9,866 nucleotides of DNA from Draconibacterium sp. Its GTDB lineage: Bacteria > Bacteroidota > Bacteroidia > Bacteroidales > Prolixibacteraceae. The position numbers and the translations under genes are program-made. The notes beneath the pieces are model-generated. The model was not told the DNA's origin and searched no databases. It saw only the letters and a program-made list of their open reading frames with translations. The DNA lies in the NCBI GenBank assembly GCA_027011835.1, contig JALUZN010000191.1:1-9866 (forward strand), in the 5' to 3' direction. Of the stretch, positions 1 through 6,266 are shown piece by piece. How positions within the stretch are numbered: the first letter of the stretch is position 1; the number at the start of each line of letters is the position of its first letter.

Positions 1-16
1 CAATAAAAGCATTTTT

Positions 17-184
17 TTATTCATAACCTTTGATTTGCTGCAAAGCTAATAAATATAAGGCGTAGCAAACTTTATAGCCTCCTTTTTGTCCATTAGGCCA
101 AAAATTATATTCTACTTCAAGTTCAGGTAGACAAAACCTGTCAAAAAAACAGTCTGCTAATTCCTGTCTCGTATTGCTAAATAA
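17..184 (-). pseudogene. C-terminal remnant of an unidentified protein gene (no start codon)
   Basis: Read on the minus strand, this frame is open for 55 sense codons and ends at a TAA (17-19). It is bounded upstream by another in-frame TAA (185-187). It contains no ATG or GTG, and its only TTG lies near the 3' end. The translation nevertheless looks like real protein: it is rich in aromatics and mixed charge, with stretches such as ELADCFFDRFCLPELEVEY and NFWPNGQKGGYKVCYALYLL, and ends QQIKGYE. I do not recognise a family. The simplest reading is the 3' end of a gene whose 5' part was lost or frameshifted, now lying next to the divergent dipeptidase promoter. A chance open frame is possible at this length. 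Confidence 0.4.
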
Positions 185-185
185 T

Positions 186-193
186 TATCTTTG
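186..193 (+). promoter_or_regulatory. Bacteroidota -7 promoter box for the dipeptidase gene
   Basis: TATCTTTG matches the TAnnTTTG -7 consensus of the Bacteroidota primary sigma factor at every fixed position. It lies 26 nt before the ATG at 220, which would give a short A-rich leader of about 20 nt. The -33 region is poor: the bases 19 nt upstream read CCTG rather than TTTG. No Shine-Dalgarno sequence precedes the ATG, as is usual in this phylum. Confidence 0.55.
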
Positions 194-219
194 CTTGCAA
201 AATAAAAACCGAGATTACA

Positions 220-1905
220 ATGAAAAAGACATTAGCTCCGGTGGTGATAATGATTGCCATTTTGCTTGCAACACATCAGGTTTCTGATGCGTGCACGAAC
301 TTTCTTATTTCGAAAGGTGCAACAATTAGCGGTTCAACAATGATAACCTACGCTGCCGATTCGCATACTCTTTACGGCGAGTTATATTATCAGCCGGCAG
401 CCGATTATCCGGCCGGTGCAATACGCGATATTTACGAATGGGATACCGGAAAATATTTAGGACAGATTCCGCAACCAGCCCATACGTTTAGTGTAATTGG
501 GAATATGAATGAATTTCAGGTAGCCATTGGCGAAACCACATACGGTGGCCGTCACGAATTGGCCCATCAGCCGGGTGCAATTATCGATTACGGCAGCTTA
601 ATTTACATAACACTACAGCGTGCAAAAACAGCCCGCGAAGCAATAGAAACGATGACCGGTCTGGTTGCCACGTACGGTTATTACAGCTCGGGTGAGTCGT
701 TCTCTGTTAGCGATGCCAACGAAGTGTGGATATTGGAATTAATTGGAAAAGGCGAAGGCGAAAAAGGGGCGGTTTGGGTAGCCCGAAAAGTTCCGGACGG
801 ATACATTTGCGGACACGCCAATCAGGCGCGTATTACAACATTCCCGCTGAATGACTCCGAGAACTGTTTGTATGCCAAAGATGTAATTTCGTTTGCCCGT
901 AAAAAAGGGTGGTATTCAGGTAGCGATAAAGATTTTAGCTTTTCGGATGTTTATGCTCCGGTTGATTTTGGTGCTGCACGTTTTTGTGAAGCCCGTGTTT
1001 GGGCCGGGTTTAAAAAAGTAACCAGCGGATTAGATGAATACACCGACTATGTTATGGGGAAAGTTAAACATGGTGGAGCAAATAATTTTGCAACGAACCG
1101 GATGCCACTTTGGGTAAAGCCTGATAAAAAATTATCGGTTCAGGACGTGATGGGATTAATGCGCGACCATTTTGAAGGAACACCACTCGACATGACAAAA
1201 GACCTTGGTGCAGGGCCGTTTGGACTCCCATATCGCTGGCGCGGTTTAACATGGAAGGTTGATTCGACAGAATATTGTAACGAACGCGCAATTGCCACAC
1301 AGCAAACCGGTTTCTCGTTTGTTGCACAGTCGAGAAGCTGGCTGCCAAATCCCATTGGAGGAATTTTTTGGTTTGGTGTCGACGATGCTGCCACTACTTG
1401 TTATACTCCTATGTATTGTGGAATTACAAAAGTACCGGAGTGTTTTAGGGGTGGAAACGGCGATATGCTTACATACAGCGAAACGGCAGCTTTTTGGGTT
1501 TTTAATCAGGTTAGCAATTTTACCTATTTACGTTACAACTATATGATTAAGGATGTACAAAAAGTGCAAAAAGAGCTGGAGGATAAATTTGTTGCGTACA
1601 CACCCGTTGTCGATAAAGCTGCCGAAATGTTGTACAACGATGATAAAAACAGAGCCAGAGATTTTTTAACCGAGTACTCGGTAAACGAAGCCAACAATAT
1701 GACTAAGCGCTGGAAAAAGCTGGGGCAGTTTCTGCTGGTAAAATATATTGATGGAAATATTAAGGTTGAAAAAGAGGGGAAATTTGTTCGTACAAAAGAC
1801 GGAATGGCAGTACATCCTCAGCAGCCGGGTTATCCCGAATGGTGGTTAAAGGCGATTGTTAAAAGTACAGGCAATCATTTTAAGGTTTTGGATAGCAGCC
1901 ATTAA
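220..1905 (+). CDS. Secreted C69-family dipeptidase (N-terminal nucleophile hydrolase)
   Basis: The 561-residue product matches the peptidase C69 (U34, dipeptidase A-like) family. These are Ntn hydrolases that release dipeptides or N-terminal residues using an N-terminal cysteine. Residues 1-24 form a signal peptide with a KK start, a hydrophobic core at about 6-17 and an SDA cleavage motif. Cys25 follows directly in CTNFLISKGATISGS, the family's nucleophile motif. Other family segments are VAIGETTYGGR (about 101-111), YGSLIYITLQRAKTAREAI (about 124-142), the SFSVSDANEVWILELIGKG block and VARKVPDGYICGHANQARI (about 187-205). The length fits other Bacteroidota members (about 540-560 aa). It is likely periplasmic or exported; the cleavage motif lacks a good lipobox (Ser at -3), so a lipoprotein is less likely. 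It appears monocistronic, with a -7 box at 186-193 and a REP-type hairpin six bases after the stop. Substrate preference cannot be read from the sequence. Confidence 0.93.
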   Translation: MKKTLAPVVIMIAILLATHQVSDACTNFLISKGATISGSTMITYAADSHTLYGELYYQPAADYPAGAIRDIYEWDTGKYLGQIPQPAHTFSVIGNMNEFQVAIGETTYGGRHELAHQPGAIIDYGSLIYITLQRAKTAREAIETMTGLVATYGYYSSGESFSVSDANEVWILELIGKGEGEKGAVWVARKVPDGYICGHANQARITTFPLNDSENCLYAKDVISFARKKGWYSGSDKDFSFSDVYAPVDFGAARFCEARVWAGFKKVTSGLDEYTDYVMGKVKHGGANNFATNRMPLWVKPDKKLSVQDVMGLMRDHFEGTPLDMTKDLGAGPFGLPYRWRGLTWKVDSTEYCNERAIATQQTGFSFVAQSRSWLPNPIGGIFWFGVDDAATTCYTPMYCGITKVPECFRGGNGDMLTYSETAAFWVFNQVSNFTYLRYNYMIKDVQKVQKELEDKFVAYTPVVDKAAEMLYNDDKNRARDFLTEYSVNEANNMTKRWKKLGQFLLVKYIDGNIKVEKEGKFVRTKDGMAVHPQQPGYPEWWLKAIVKSTGNHFKVLDSSH

Positions 1906-1910
1906 AAAAA

Positions 1911-1930
1911 CCGTCCCTTTCAAGGGACGG
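1911..1930. repeat. REP-like perfect palindrome, copy 1 (CCGTCCCTTTCAAGGGACGG)
   Basis: This 20-bp palindrome has 9-bp arms around TC and begins six bases after the dipeptidase stop codon. An identical copy lies at 2143-2162. On the plus strand it is preceded by seven A and not followed by T, so it is a poor terminator for the dipeptidase. Read on the minus strand it is a GC-rich stem followed by a T-run, as in an intrinsic terminator. It may still cap the 3' end of the dipeptidase mRNA. Confidence 0.8.
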
Positions 1931-1937
1931 ACACAGA

Positions 1938-1965
1938 AATATGAGTGAATCTCCGGGCTCATATT
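1938..1965. repeat. Hairpin inside REP unit 1
   Basis: AATATGAG (1938-1945) is the exact complement of CTCATATT (1958-1965), with a 12-nt loop TGAATCTCCGGG. At the matching place in unit 2 (2185-2198) the stem is different, AGGGCT..AGCCCT. The two units therefore share the same linear sequence but fold differently. Confidence 0.6.
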
Positions 1966-2037
1966 CTATCAAAATCATATTTTTTAGAAATAGATTATTC
2001 AGGGCTGAAGCCCAATTGATTTTTGCATTCTTTAAAT

Positions 2038-2057
2038 CCGTTGGCTAAAGCCAACGG
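2038..2057. repeat. REP-like perfect palindrome CCGTTGGCTAAAGCCAACGG
   Basis: Nine-base arms CCGTTGGCT and AGCCAACGG pair perfectly around AA. The element lies between the two CCGTCCC units. Its last bases are shared with the left arm of the larger inverted repeat at 2054-2110, so two alternative structures compete for them. Confidence 0.75.
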
Positions 2058-2110
2058 CAAAGGATATTTGTATAATCAATTATTTATAGTGCAAGAATAT
2101 CCTTTGCCGT
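2054..2110. repeat. 15-bp inverted repeat with an additional partial copy downstream
   Basis: ACGGCAAAGGATATT (2054-2068) is the perfect reverse complement of AATATCCTTTGCCGT (2096-2110), with an AT-rich 27-nt loop. TATCCTTTGCCGTCC occurs at 2098-2112 and again at 2134-2148, where it runs straight into the second CCGTCCC palindrome. The module therefore exists in three copies, two direct and one inverted. Confidence 0.75.
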
Positions 2111-2142
2111 CCTGAGCAGAGTCGAAATAGAATTATCCTTTG

Positions 2143-2162
2143 CCGTCCCTTTCAAGGGACGG
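2143..2162. repeat. REP-like perfect palindrome, copy 2 (CCGTCCCTTTCAAGGGACGG)
   Basis: It is identical at all 20 positions to 1911-1930, and 232 bp downstream of it in the same orientation. It is followed after 14 bases by TGAATCTC and the AGGGCTTCAGCCCT palindrome (2185-2198). Identity between the copies suggests recent duplication or selection on the structure. Confidence 0.8.
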
Positions 2163-2338
2163 ATATAGAGATTAAATGAATCTCAGGGCTTCAGCCCTAG
2201 CCATTTGATTGTTTATCAAACAACCGGCCCTGCTAGCTGTTTTAATCGAAATAATGCCTCTAATTTTAAGAATTTTCTTTAACTAATTTTCCAAGCCGTT
2301 AACGAATAACAATATTAGCTAATTATCCTTTTTTTTCG

Positions 2339-2381
2339 AAAGTTGGTAAATGAAATTTCCAAAAATTTCAGTAGCAACTTT
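2339..2381. promoter_or_regulatory. Two-part hairpin upstream of the TPR gene
   Basis: The inner stem TGAAATTT (2351-2358) pairs perfectly with AAATTTCA (2363-2370) around a CCAA loop. The outer stem AAAGTTG (2339-2345) pairs perfectly with CAACTTT (2375-2381), separated from the inner stem by a small internal loop (GTAAA opposite GTAG). No T-run follows on either strand, so this is not a standard terminator. It lies about 90 bp before the TPR gene and could be a protein-binding palindrome or part of a small transcript; the role is unknown. The stretch 2199-2338 between the REP cluster and this hairpin shows no other feature I can support. Confidence 0.4.
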
Positions 2382-2438
2382 GTCAGGTGCATCGATTCAT
2401 TTCAGCCAAAACATCAGAAATAAAATATTGGATTGCTT

Positions 2439-2469
2439 TTTGACTATTGCATGCGATAAAGTACTTTTG
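2439..2469 (+). promoter_or_regulatory. Canonical Bacteroidota promoter of the TPR gene
   Basis: TTTG (2439-2442) and TACTTTTG (2462-2469) match the -33 TTTG and -7 TAnnTTTG boxes, with a spacer of exactly 19 nt. This is the best two-box match in the window. It ends one base before the first possible start codon. A transcript starting the usual few bases downstream would begin at about 2474-2477, after ATG 2471 and just before the in-frame ATG at 2480. Confidence 0.65.
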
Positions 2470-2470
2470 A

Positions 2471-4711
2471 ATGGAAGTTATGACAGATACAGAGTTAAAA
2501 ATAGAATACAAAGAGATTTGCGTTAATCTGGCTGATAGGAAATTAAAGCCGGCATTCGACCTGCTCGAGAATCTTATTCATCAAACCGGTTTAGTTATTC
2601 ATCTCGAAGAGTGGCGCTCGCTTGAACAAACCTACCGTTTTATGCTGCAATATACGGTTGAGGGAGTTTCTGACCCGGAACGACAAAAAATTTACAGAAA
2701 ACTAATTGTTTCGGTGTACGAACTTGCCGATACTGTTTACGAAGCGGCACGATTAAAAACATCGCCATCGGTAGAATACGAAAAAAAGCGGACTCTAGTA
2801 CTCTCTTCAAAAAATGGAATAGCAGAGTTAATTGAAGAGATAGAATCCAGTTCGATAAATGAGGAGCTGGTGTCGATGGTAAACGAAAGCGGAATAGAAA
2901 ATCAGGGAAAAAGTTCCGGGGCTGTTTTGTCTCAGCAAAAAATTGTCGACCTGTTTTATCGCGTTTGGTTTCAAAATAAAATAAACGATACCGAGGCCGA
3001 CGCATTGTTACGGCTGTTAACCGGCGATAGTATTCATACTCCTTATAAAGCATTTATTGTTTCGGCATTAATGTTGAGTTTGCAGCGCTATTTCGACCAA
3101 CAAAAATTTATGCTTCTGTTCGATACGTACGATTCAGAAGAAAGAGAAATTCGTCAGCGTGCATTTGTTGGGTTGCTTATTAACCTGTATAAATACGATT
3201 TGCGGTTGAGCGATTATCCGGCAATTACCGGTCGTTTAACCATTTTAAACGAAGACCCCGAGTTTAAACGGAATTTCGAGCAGGTAATTATTCAGTTTAT
3301 TCGAAGTAAAGAGACCGAGAAAATTGAGAAGATTATTAAAGACGAGATTATTCCGGAGATGATAAAAATTAGTCCGAATTTAAAAGATAAAATGAATTTG
3401 GACAGTTTAATGGAGGACAGTTTTGACGAAGATAAAAATCCGGAGTGGGAGGAGATTTTTAAAGATTCGCCCGAGTTGATGAATAAAATGGAGGAGTTTT
3501 CGGAGATGCAAATGGAGGGAGCCGATGTTTTTATGGGGTCGTTTTCTATGCTGAAAATCTTCCCGTTTTTTAATGAAATATCGAACTGGTTTATCCCGTT
3601 TTTCCCGGAAAATCCTGCGCTCACTTCCATTGTCGAAAACTCTGATGAATCGAATAATCGCCTTATTGAAGCAATAAGCAGCGCTCCTATTTTATGTAAT
3701 TCCGACAAATATTCTTTCTGTTTTAGTATTCAGAACCTGCCGAAAGAGAACAGGGAATTTATGGCAGAGGGAATGAATGCTGAAATGAATCAGTTTAACG
3801 AGTTACAGGCCGACGAAGAGTTGACCGACCCGGGGAAAAAAGACGGTTTTGTTTCGAACCAGATTATTCAGGACTTGTACCGGTTTTATAAATTGCATCC
3901 GAAAAAGGAGAGTTTCGACGATGTTTTTACGTGGCGTTTCGATTTTCACAATAAAAAGGTTTTGGGCAAAATTTTAAAAGAAGACGAAAAAATACTTCGG
4001 AATATTGGCGAGTATTATTTCTCTAAAAATCATTTCGAAGAGGCTGCCGAGATTTTTAACTACCTGCTTGCAATCGATAAAAATGGGGAACTGTATCAAA
4101 AACTTGGGTTCTGCTATCAAAAGTCGGGCGATTTCGAAAAAGCGTTAAGTGCCTATAAAAAAGCCGAATTGTTTGGGTTGAATAAGCTGTGGAATTTCAA
4201 AAAAATAGCACTTTGCTACCGTAATTTAAACGATTTGCCTAAAGCACTCGAATACTATTTGGAGGCGGAGAAAATAGACAGCGATGACCTGAATGTTCAG
4301 TTGAATATTGGACGGTGCTACCTGGAGTTGGAACAATTCGAGGAAGCATTAAAATGCTATTTCAAAGTTGAATATTTGGCTCCGGGAAATAAAAAAGTGT
4401 GGCGCCCCATTGGCTGGTGTTCGTTTGTAAGCGGCAAAAAAGAGCAGGCAGAAAAATACTTTGCAAAGTTGGTTGAAGATGGTCCGAATAAACACGATTT
4501 AATGAACTCGGGGCACGTGCAGTGGAGTTTGGGAAACCGGAAAGCAGCACTCGAATTTTATAAAAAATCAATTGCGCAACCCGATTTTACTGAAACCGGG
4601 TTTTTTGAGGTGTTTGACGAAGATATGCACTATCTGTTGGAACAGGGAGTTGATAAAGATGATATTCCAATTTTGCTCGATCAGTTACGGTATTTTATTG
4701 CCGCAGAATAA
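2471..4711 (+). CDS. Cytoplasmic TPR-repeat protein of unknown function (746 aa)
   Basis: There is no signal peptide or membrane segment. Residues from about 508 to 709 form a run of roughly six TPR units. Clear ones are ELYQKLGFCYQKSGDFEKAL, NVQLNIGRCYLELEQFEEAL and the last, MNSGHVQWSLGNRKAALEFY; each has the expected small and aromatic spacing. The first 500 residues are helix-rich and match no domain I recognise. They include an acidic stretch at about 300-355 and an aromatic patch, FFNEISNWFIPFF (about 366-378). Similar long TPR proteins occur widely in Bacteroidia without an assigned role; TPRs normally mediate protein-protein contacts. ATG 2471 follows an in-frame TGA directly, so the start is 2471 or the in-frame ATG at 2480; the promoter position favours 2480. 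No convincing terminator follows. Identity as a TPR protein is secure; function is not. Confidence 0.9.
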   Translation: MEVMTDTELKIEYKEICVNLADRKLKPAFDLLENLIHQTGLVIHLEEWRSLEQTYRFMLQYTVEGVSDPERQKIYRKLIVSVYELADTVYEAARLKTSPSVEYEKKRTLVLSSKNGIAELIEEIESSSINEELVSMVNESGIENQGKSSGAVLSQQKIVDLFYRVWFQNKINDTEADALLRLLTGDSIHTPYKAFIVSALMLSLQRYFDQQKFMLLFDTYDSEEREIRQRAFVGLLINLYKYDLRLSDYPAITGRLTILNEDPEFKRNFEQVIIQFIRSKETEKIEKIIKDEIIPEMIKISPNLKDKMNLDSLMEDSFDEDKNPEWEEIFKDSPELMNKMEEFSEMQMEGADVFMGSFSMLKIFPFFNEISNWFIPFFPENPALTSIVENSDESNNRLIEAISSAPILCNSDKYSFCFSIQNLPKENREFMAEGMNAEMNQFNELQADEELTDPGKKDGFVSNQIIQDLYRFYKLHPKKESFDDVFTWRFDFHNKKVLGKILKEDEKILRNIGEYYFSKNHFEEAAEIFNYLLAIDKNGELYQKLGFCYQKSGDFEKALSAYKKAELFGLNKLWNFKKIALCYRNLNDLPKALEYYLEAEKIDSDDLNVQLNIGRCYLELEQFEEALKCYFKVEYLAPGNKKVWRPIGWCSFVSGKKEQAEKYFAKLVEDGPNKHDLMNSGHVQWSLGNRKAALEFYKKSIAQPDFTETGFFEVFDEDMHYLLEQGVDKDDIPILLDQLRYFIAAE

Positions 4712-4812
4712 ACCATTAATATTTTAATGTGTTGTCGGTTTTTAATAATTATTCTTGCTTTAAAGCATTTCCGAAAAATTAACCGGAGAGTGGTATTTTT
4801 ATTTATAAATCT

Positions 4813-4820
4813 TAAATTTG
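4813..4820 (+). promoter_or_regulatory. -7 promoter box for the elbB-tatD-tcdA cluster
   Basis: TAAATTTG matches TAnnTTTG at every fixed position and lies 42 nt before the elbB ATG, giving a predicted AT-rich leader of about 36 nt. No good TTTG is found about 19 nt upstream, so this box rests on the -7 element alone. It lies in the 151-bp gap that separates elbB from the TPR gene. Confidence 0.45.
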
Positions 4821-4862
4821 AATAGACAATATTGATTTAGGATAATTTAAATAAATAATAGT

Positions 4863-5510
4863 ATGAAAAAAATAGCAGTAGTACTGGCGGGTAGCGGTGT
4901 TTACGATGGTTCCGAAATACATGAAGCAACATTAACACTATTGGCAATTGCACGAAATGGTGCAGAGTACCAATGTTTTGCGCCCGATGTAAATCAGGCA
5001 CACGTTGTTAATCATTTAACCGGCGAGGAGATGCCCGAAACCCGGAATGTATTAATTGAGGCGGCACGAATTGCACGCGGTAACATTAAACCGCTTACAG
5101 AATATGATGCCAAAGATTACGATGCCATAATTTTCCCGGGCGGATTTGGGGTGGCTAAAAACCTCTGTTCGTTTGCTTTCGATGGTGTCGACTGTTTTGT
5201 TAATGCCGAAGTTGAAAAAGCAATTCGCGATACCGTTGTGGAGGAAAAACCCATTGGGGCACTCTGTATTTCGCCGGCATTAATTGCCAAAGTTTTAGGC
5301 GATGTTGAAGTAACAATTGGTGAGGATGCCGAAACGTCGACTGCCATTGAAAAAATGGGAGGAACACACGTTCAAACCACACATGGCGAGATTGTTGTCG
5401 ACGAAAAATATAAAATTATTACCACGCCCTGTTATATGTTAAACGCCACAATCGACCAAATTGCAACCGGCGCCGAGAATGCCGTTAAAAAGCTTTTGGA
5501 GATGGCGTAA
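4863..5510 (+). CDS. elbB: Isoprenoid biosynthesis glyoxalase ElbB (DJ-1/PfpI superfamily)
   Basis: The 215-residue product is close to the length of E. coli ElbB/YhbL (about 217 aa). The opening KKIAVVLAGSGVYDGSEIHE is the family signature and contains the superfamily's conserved Glu region (Glu18). The segment DAIIFPGGFGVAKNL (about 87-101) and the nucleophile-elbow motif GALCISPALIAKVLG with Cys135 follow. The C-terminal part, ITTPCYMLNATIDQIATGA, is also typical. E. coli ElbB has glyoxalase activity in vitro, turning glyoxal into glycolate without glutathione; the isoprenoid link in the name comes from an old genetic observation. It is cytosolic. It has its own -7 box and is followed after 33 nt by tatD on the same strand, so it probably leads a short operon. 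Confidence 0.95.
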   Translation: MKKIAVVLAGSGVYDGSEIHEATLTLLAIARNGAEYQCFAPDVNQAHVVNHLTGEEMPETRNVLIEAARIARGNIKPLTEYDAKDYDAIIFPGGFGVAKNLCSFAFDGVDCFVNAEVEKAIRDTVVEEKPIGALCISPALIAKVLGDVEVTIGEDAETSTAIEKMGGTHVQTTHGEIVVDEKYKIITTPCYMLNATIDQIATGAENAVKKLLEMA

Positions 5511-5543
5511 GACCAATGTCAATAGCTTTAGTATTTATAAAAA

Positions 5544-6230
5544 ATGGTTGCAGTTCCATATATCGATATTCACACTCATTCAGCAAAAAAAGATGCCGGA
5601 GTTGTAACTGTCCGGAATTTTTTTCCGGGCGAAAAAATACCGGAATTTACGGGGCGGAATTTTTATTCAGTTGGATTGCATCCCTGGTTTTTAAATGGGG
5701 TGGCCAATAACAATGTACAACTGAACTTAGTTGAAGAGGCTCTTGAACTCGACCATGTTGTTGCAATTGGCGAGTGCGGTTTAGATAAAACCCGCCCCGA
5801 ATTCGATGAGCAAAAGCGGGTTTTCGAAGCGCAGGCTTTTATGGCCGAAGAATTTAGAAAACCGTTGATTATTCACTGTGTAAAAGCGTGGAACGAAATA
5901 ATGGAGTTGCACGACAAAATGCATCCTGAATGTAACTGGATTTTACACGGGTACAACGGAGGAGTTGAAATAACGCGTGCATTAGAAAAACGAGGCCTAT
6001 TTTTCTCTTTTGGCGAAGCACTTTTAAAAAACAGACCGAAAGCGACAGAATCATTCAAGTTACTACCTCTCGAAAAAATATTTATTGAAACCGACGAGTT
6101 TGAAGGCGATATTAGAGAAATTTACAGGAAAGGGGCGCAAATAAAAAATATAGCTGCCGACGATTTAAAAAAATCAGTTTGGCAGAACTTTAACCGAATC
6201 GAAAATATTATGGTGAATTCGTTTGAATAA
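5544..6230 (+). CDS. TatD-family metal-dependent hydrolase (putative DNase)
   Basis: This is a compact 228-residue TatD protein (PF01026); many members are about 255-265 aa. The metal ligands appear in order: HxH in YIDIHTHS (His10, His12), GLHPW (about 44-48), Glu77 in AIGECGLDKTRPEF, His111 in LIIHCVKAW, His135 in WILHGYNGG and Asp184 in FIETDEFEGDI. It therefore should be an active amidohydrolase-fold enzyme. Characterised TatD proteins are Mg2+-dependent 3'-5' exonucleases or DNases linked to DNA repair, but family members vary and the substrate here is not proven. ATG 5544 is the first start after an in-frame TAA (5538-5540). It lies 33 nt after elbB and 36 nt before tcdA on the same strand, consistent with one transcript. 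The shorter length reflects reduced loops, not truncation: both ends are present. Confidence 0.92.
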   Translation: MVAVPYIDIHTHSAKKDAGVVTVRNFFPGEKIPEFTGRNFYSVGLHPWFLNGVANNNVQLNLVEEALELDHVVAIGECGLDKTRPEFDEQKRVFEAQAFMAEEFRKPLIIHCVKAWNEIMELHDKMHPECNWILHGYNGGVEITRALEKRGLFFSFGEALLKNRPKATESFKLLPLEKIFIETDEFEGDIREIYRKGAQIKNIAADDLKKSVWQNFNRIENIMVNSFE

Positions 6231-6266
6231 CCATTTTTAAATAATTTCCTTTTTACTTTGTAAATT

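Larger units (their letters stand above)
1911..2198. repeat. Composite cluster of REP-like intergenic palindromes
   Basis: About 290 bp of non-coding DNA is built from repeated and palindromic modules. Two direct units, 1911-1959 and 2143-2190, share the identical 20-bp palindrome, then 14-15 variable bases, then TGAATCTC(C/A)GGGCT. Between them lie GGGCTGAAGCCC (2002-2013), which is the reverse complement of GGGCTTCAGCCC at 2186-2197; the perfect palindrome CCGTTGGCTAAAGCCAACGG (2038-2057); a large inverted repeat (2054-2068 with 2096-2110); and CCTGAGCAGAGTCGAA (2111-2126), which resembles a short repeat common between Bacteroidota genes. Such families are often spread by RAYT (REP-associated Y1) transposases, but none is encoded here. 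Nothing in the cluster looks coding. Confidence 0.8.

Noticed and set aside
1911..2198. Possible CRISPR array
   Set aside because: The repeats are few, palindromic, of different types and irregularly spaced, with no cas genes; they fit REP-like elements.
2640..3708. Long minus-strand ORFs (137 and 138 codons) inside the TPR gene
   Set aside because: They are antisense shadows of a well-supported coding frame and have no recognisable motifs.
4756..4767. Palindrome TGCTTTAAAGCA after the TPR gene, considered as a terminator
   Set aside because: With a minimal loop the stem is only about four AT-rich pairs and no clear T-run follows.
5516..5710. 64-codon plus-strand ORF at the start of tatD
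   Set aside because: It overlaps tatD in another frame, has low-complexity content and no family resemblance, while the tatD frame carries every metal-binding motif.
6254..6260. TACTTTG just before tcdA, considered as a separate promoter
   Set aside because: It is one base shorter than TAnnTTTG, has no -33 partner and would leave a leader of almost zero length; the gene is better explained as part of the upstream operon.
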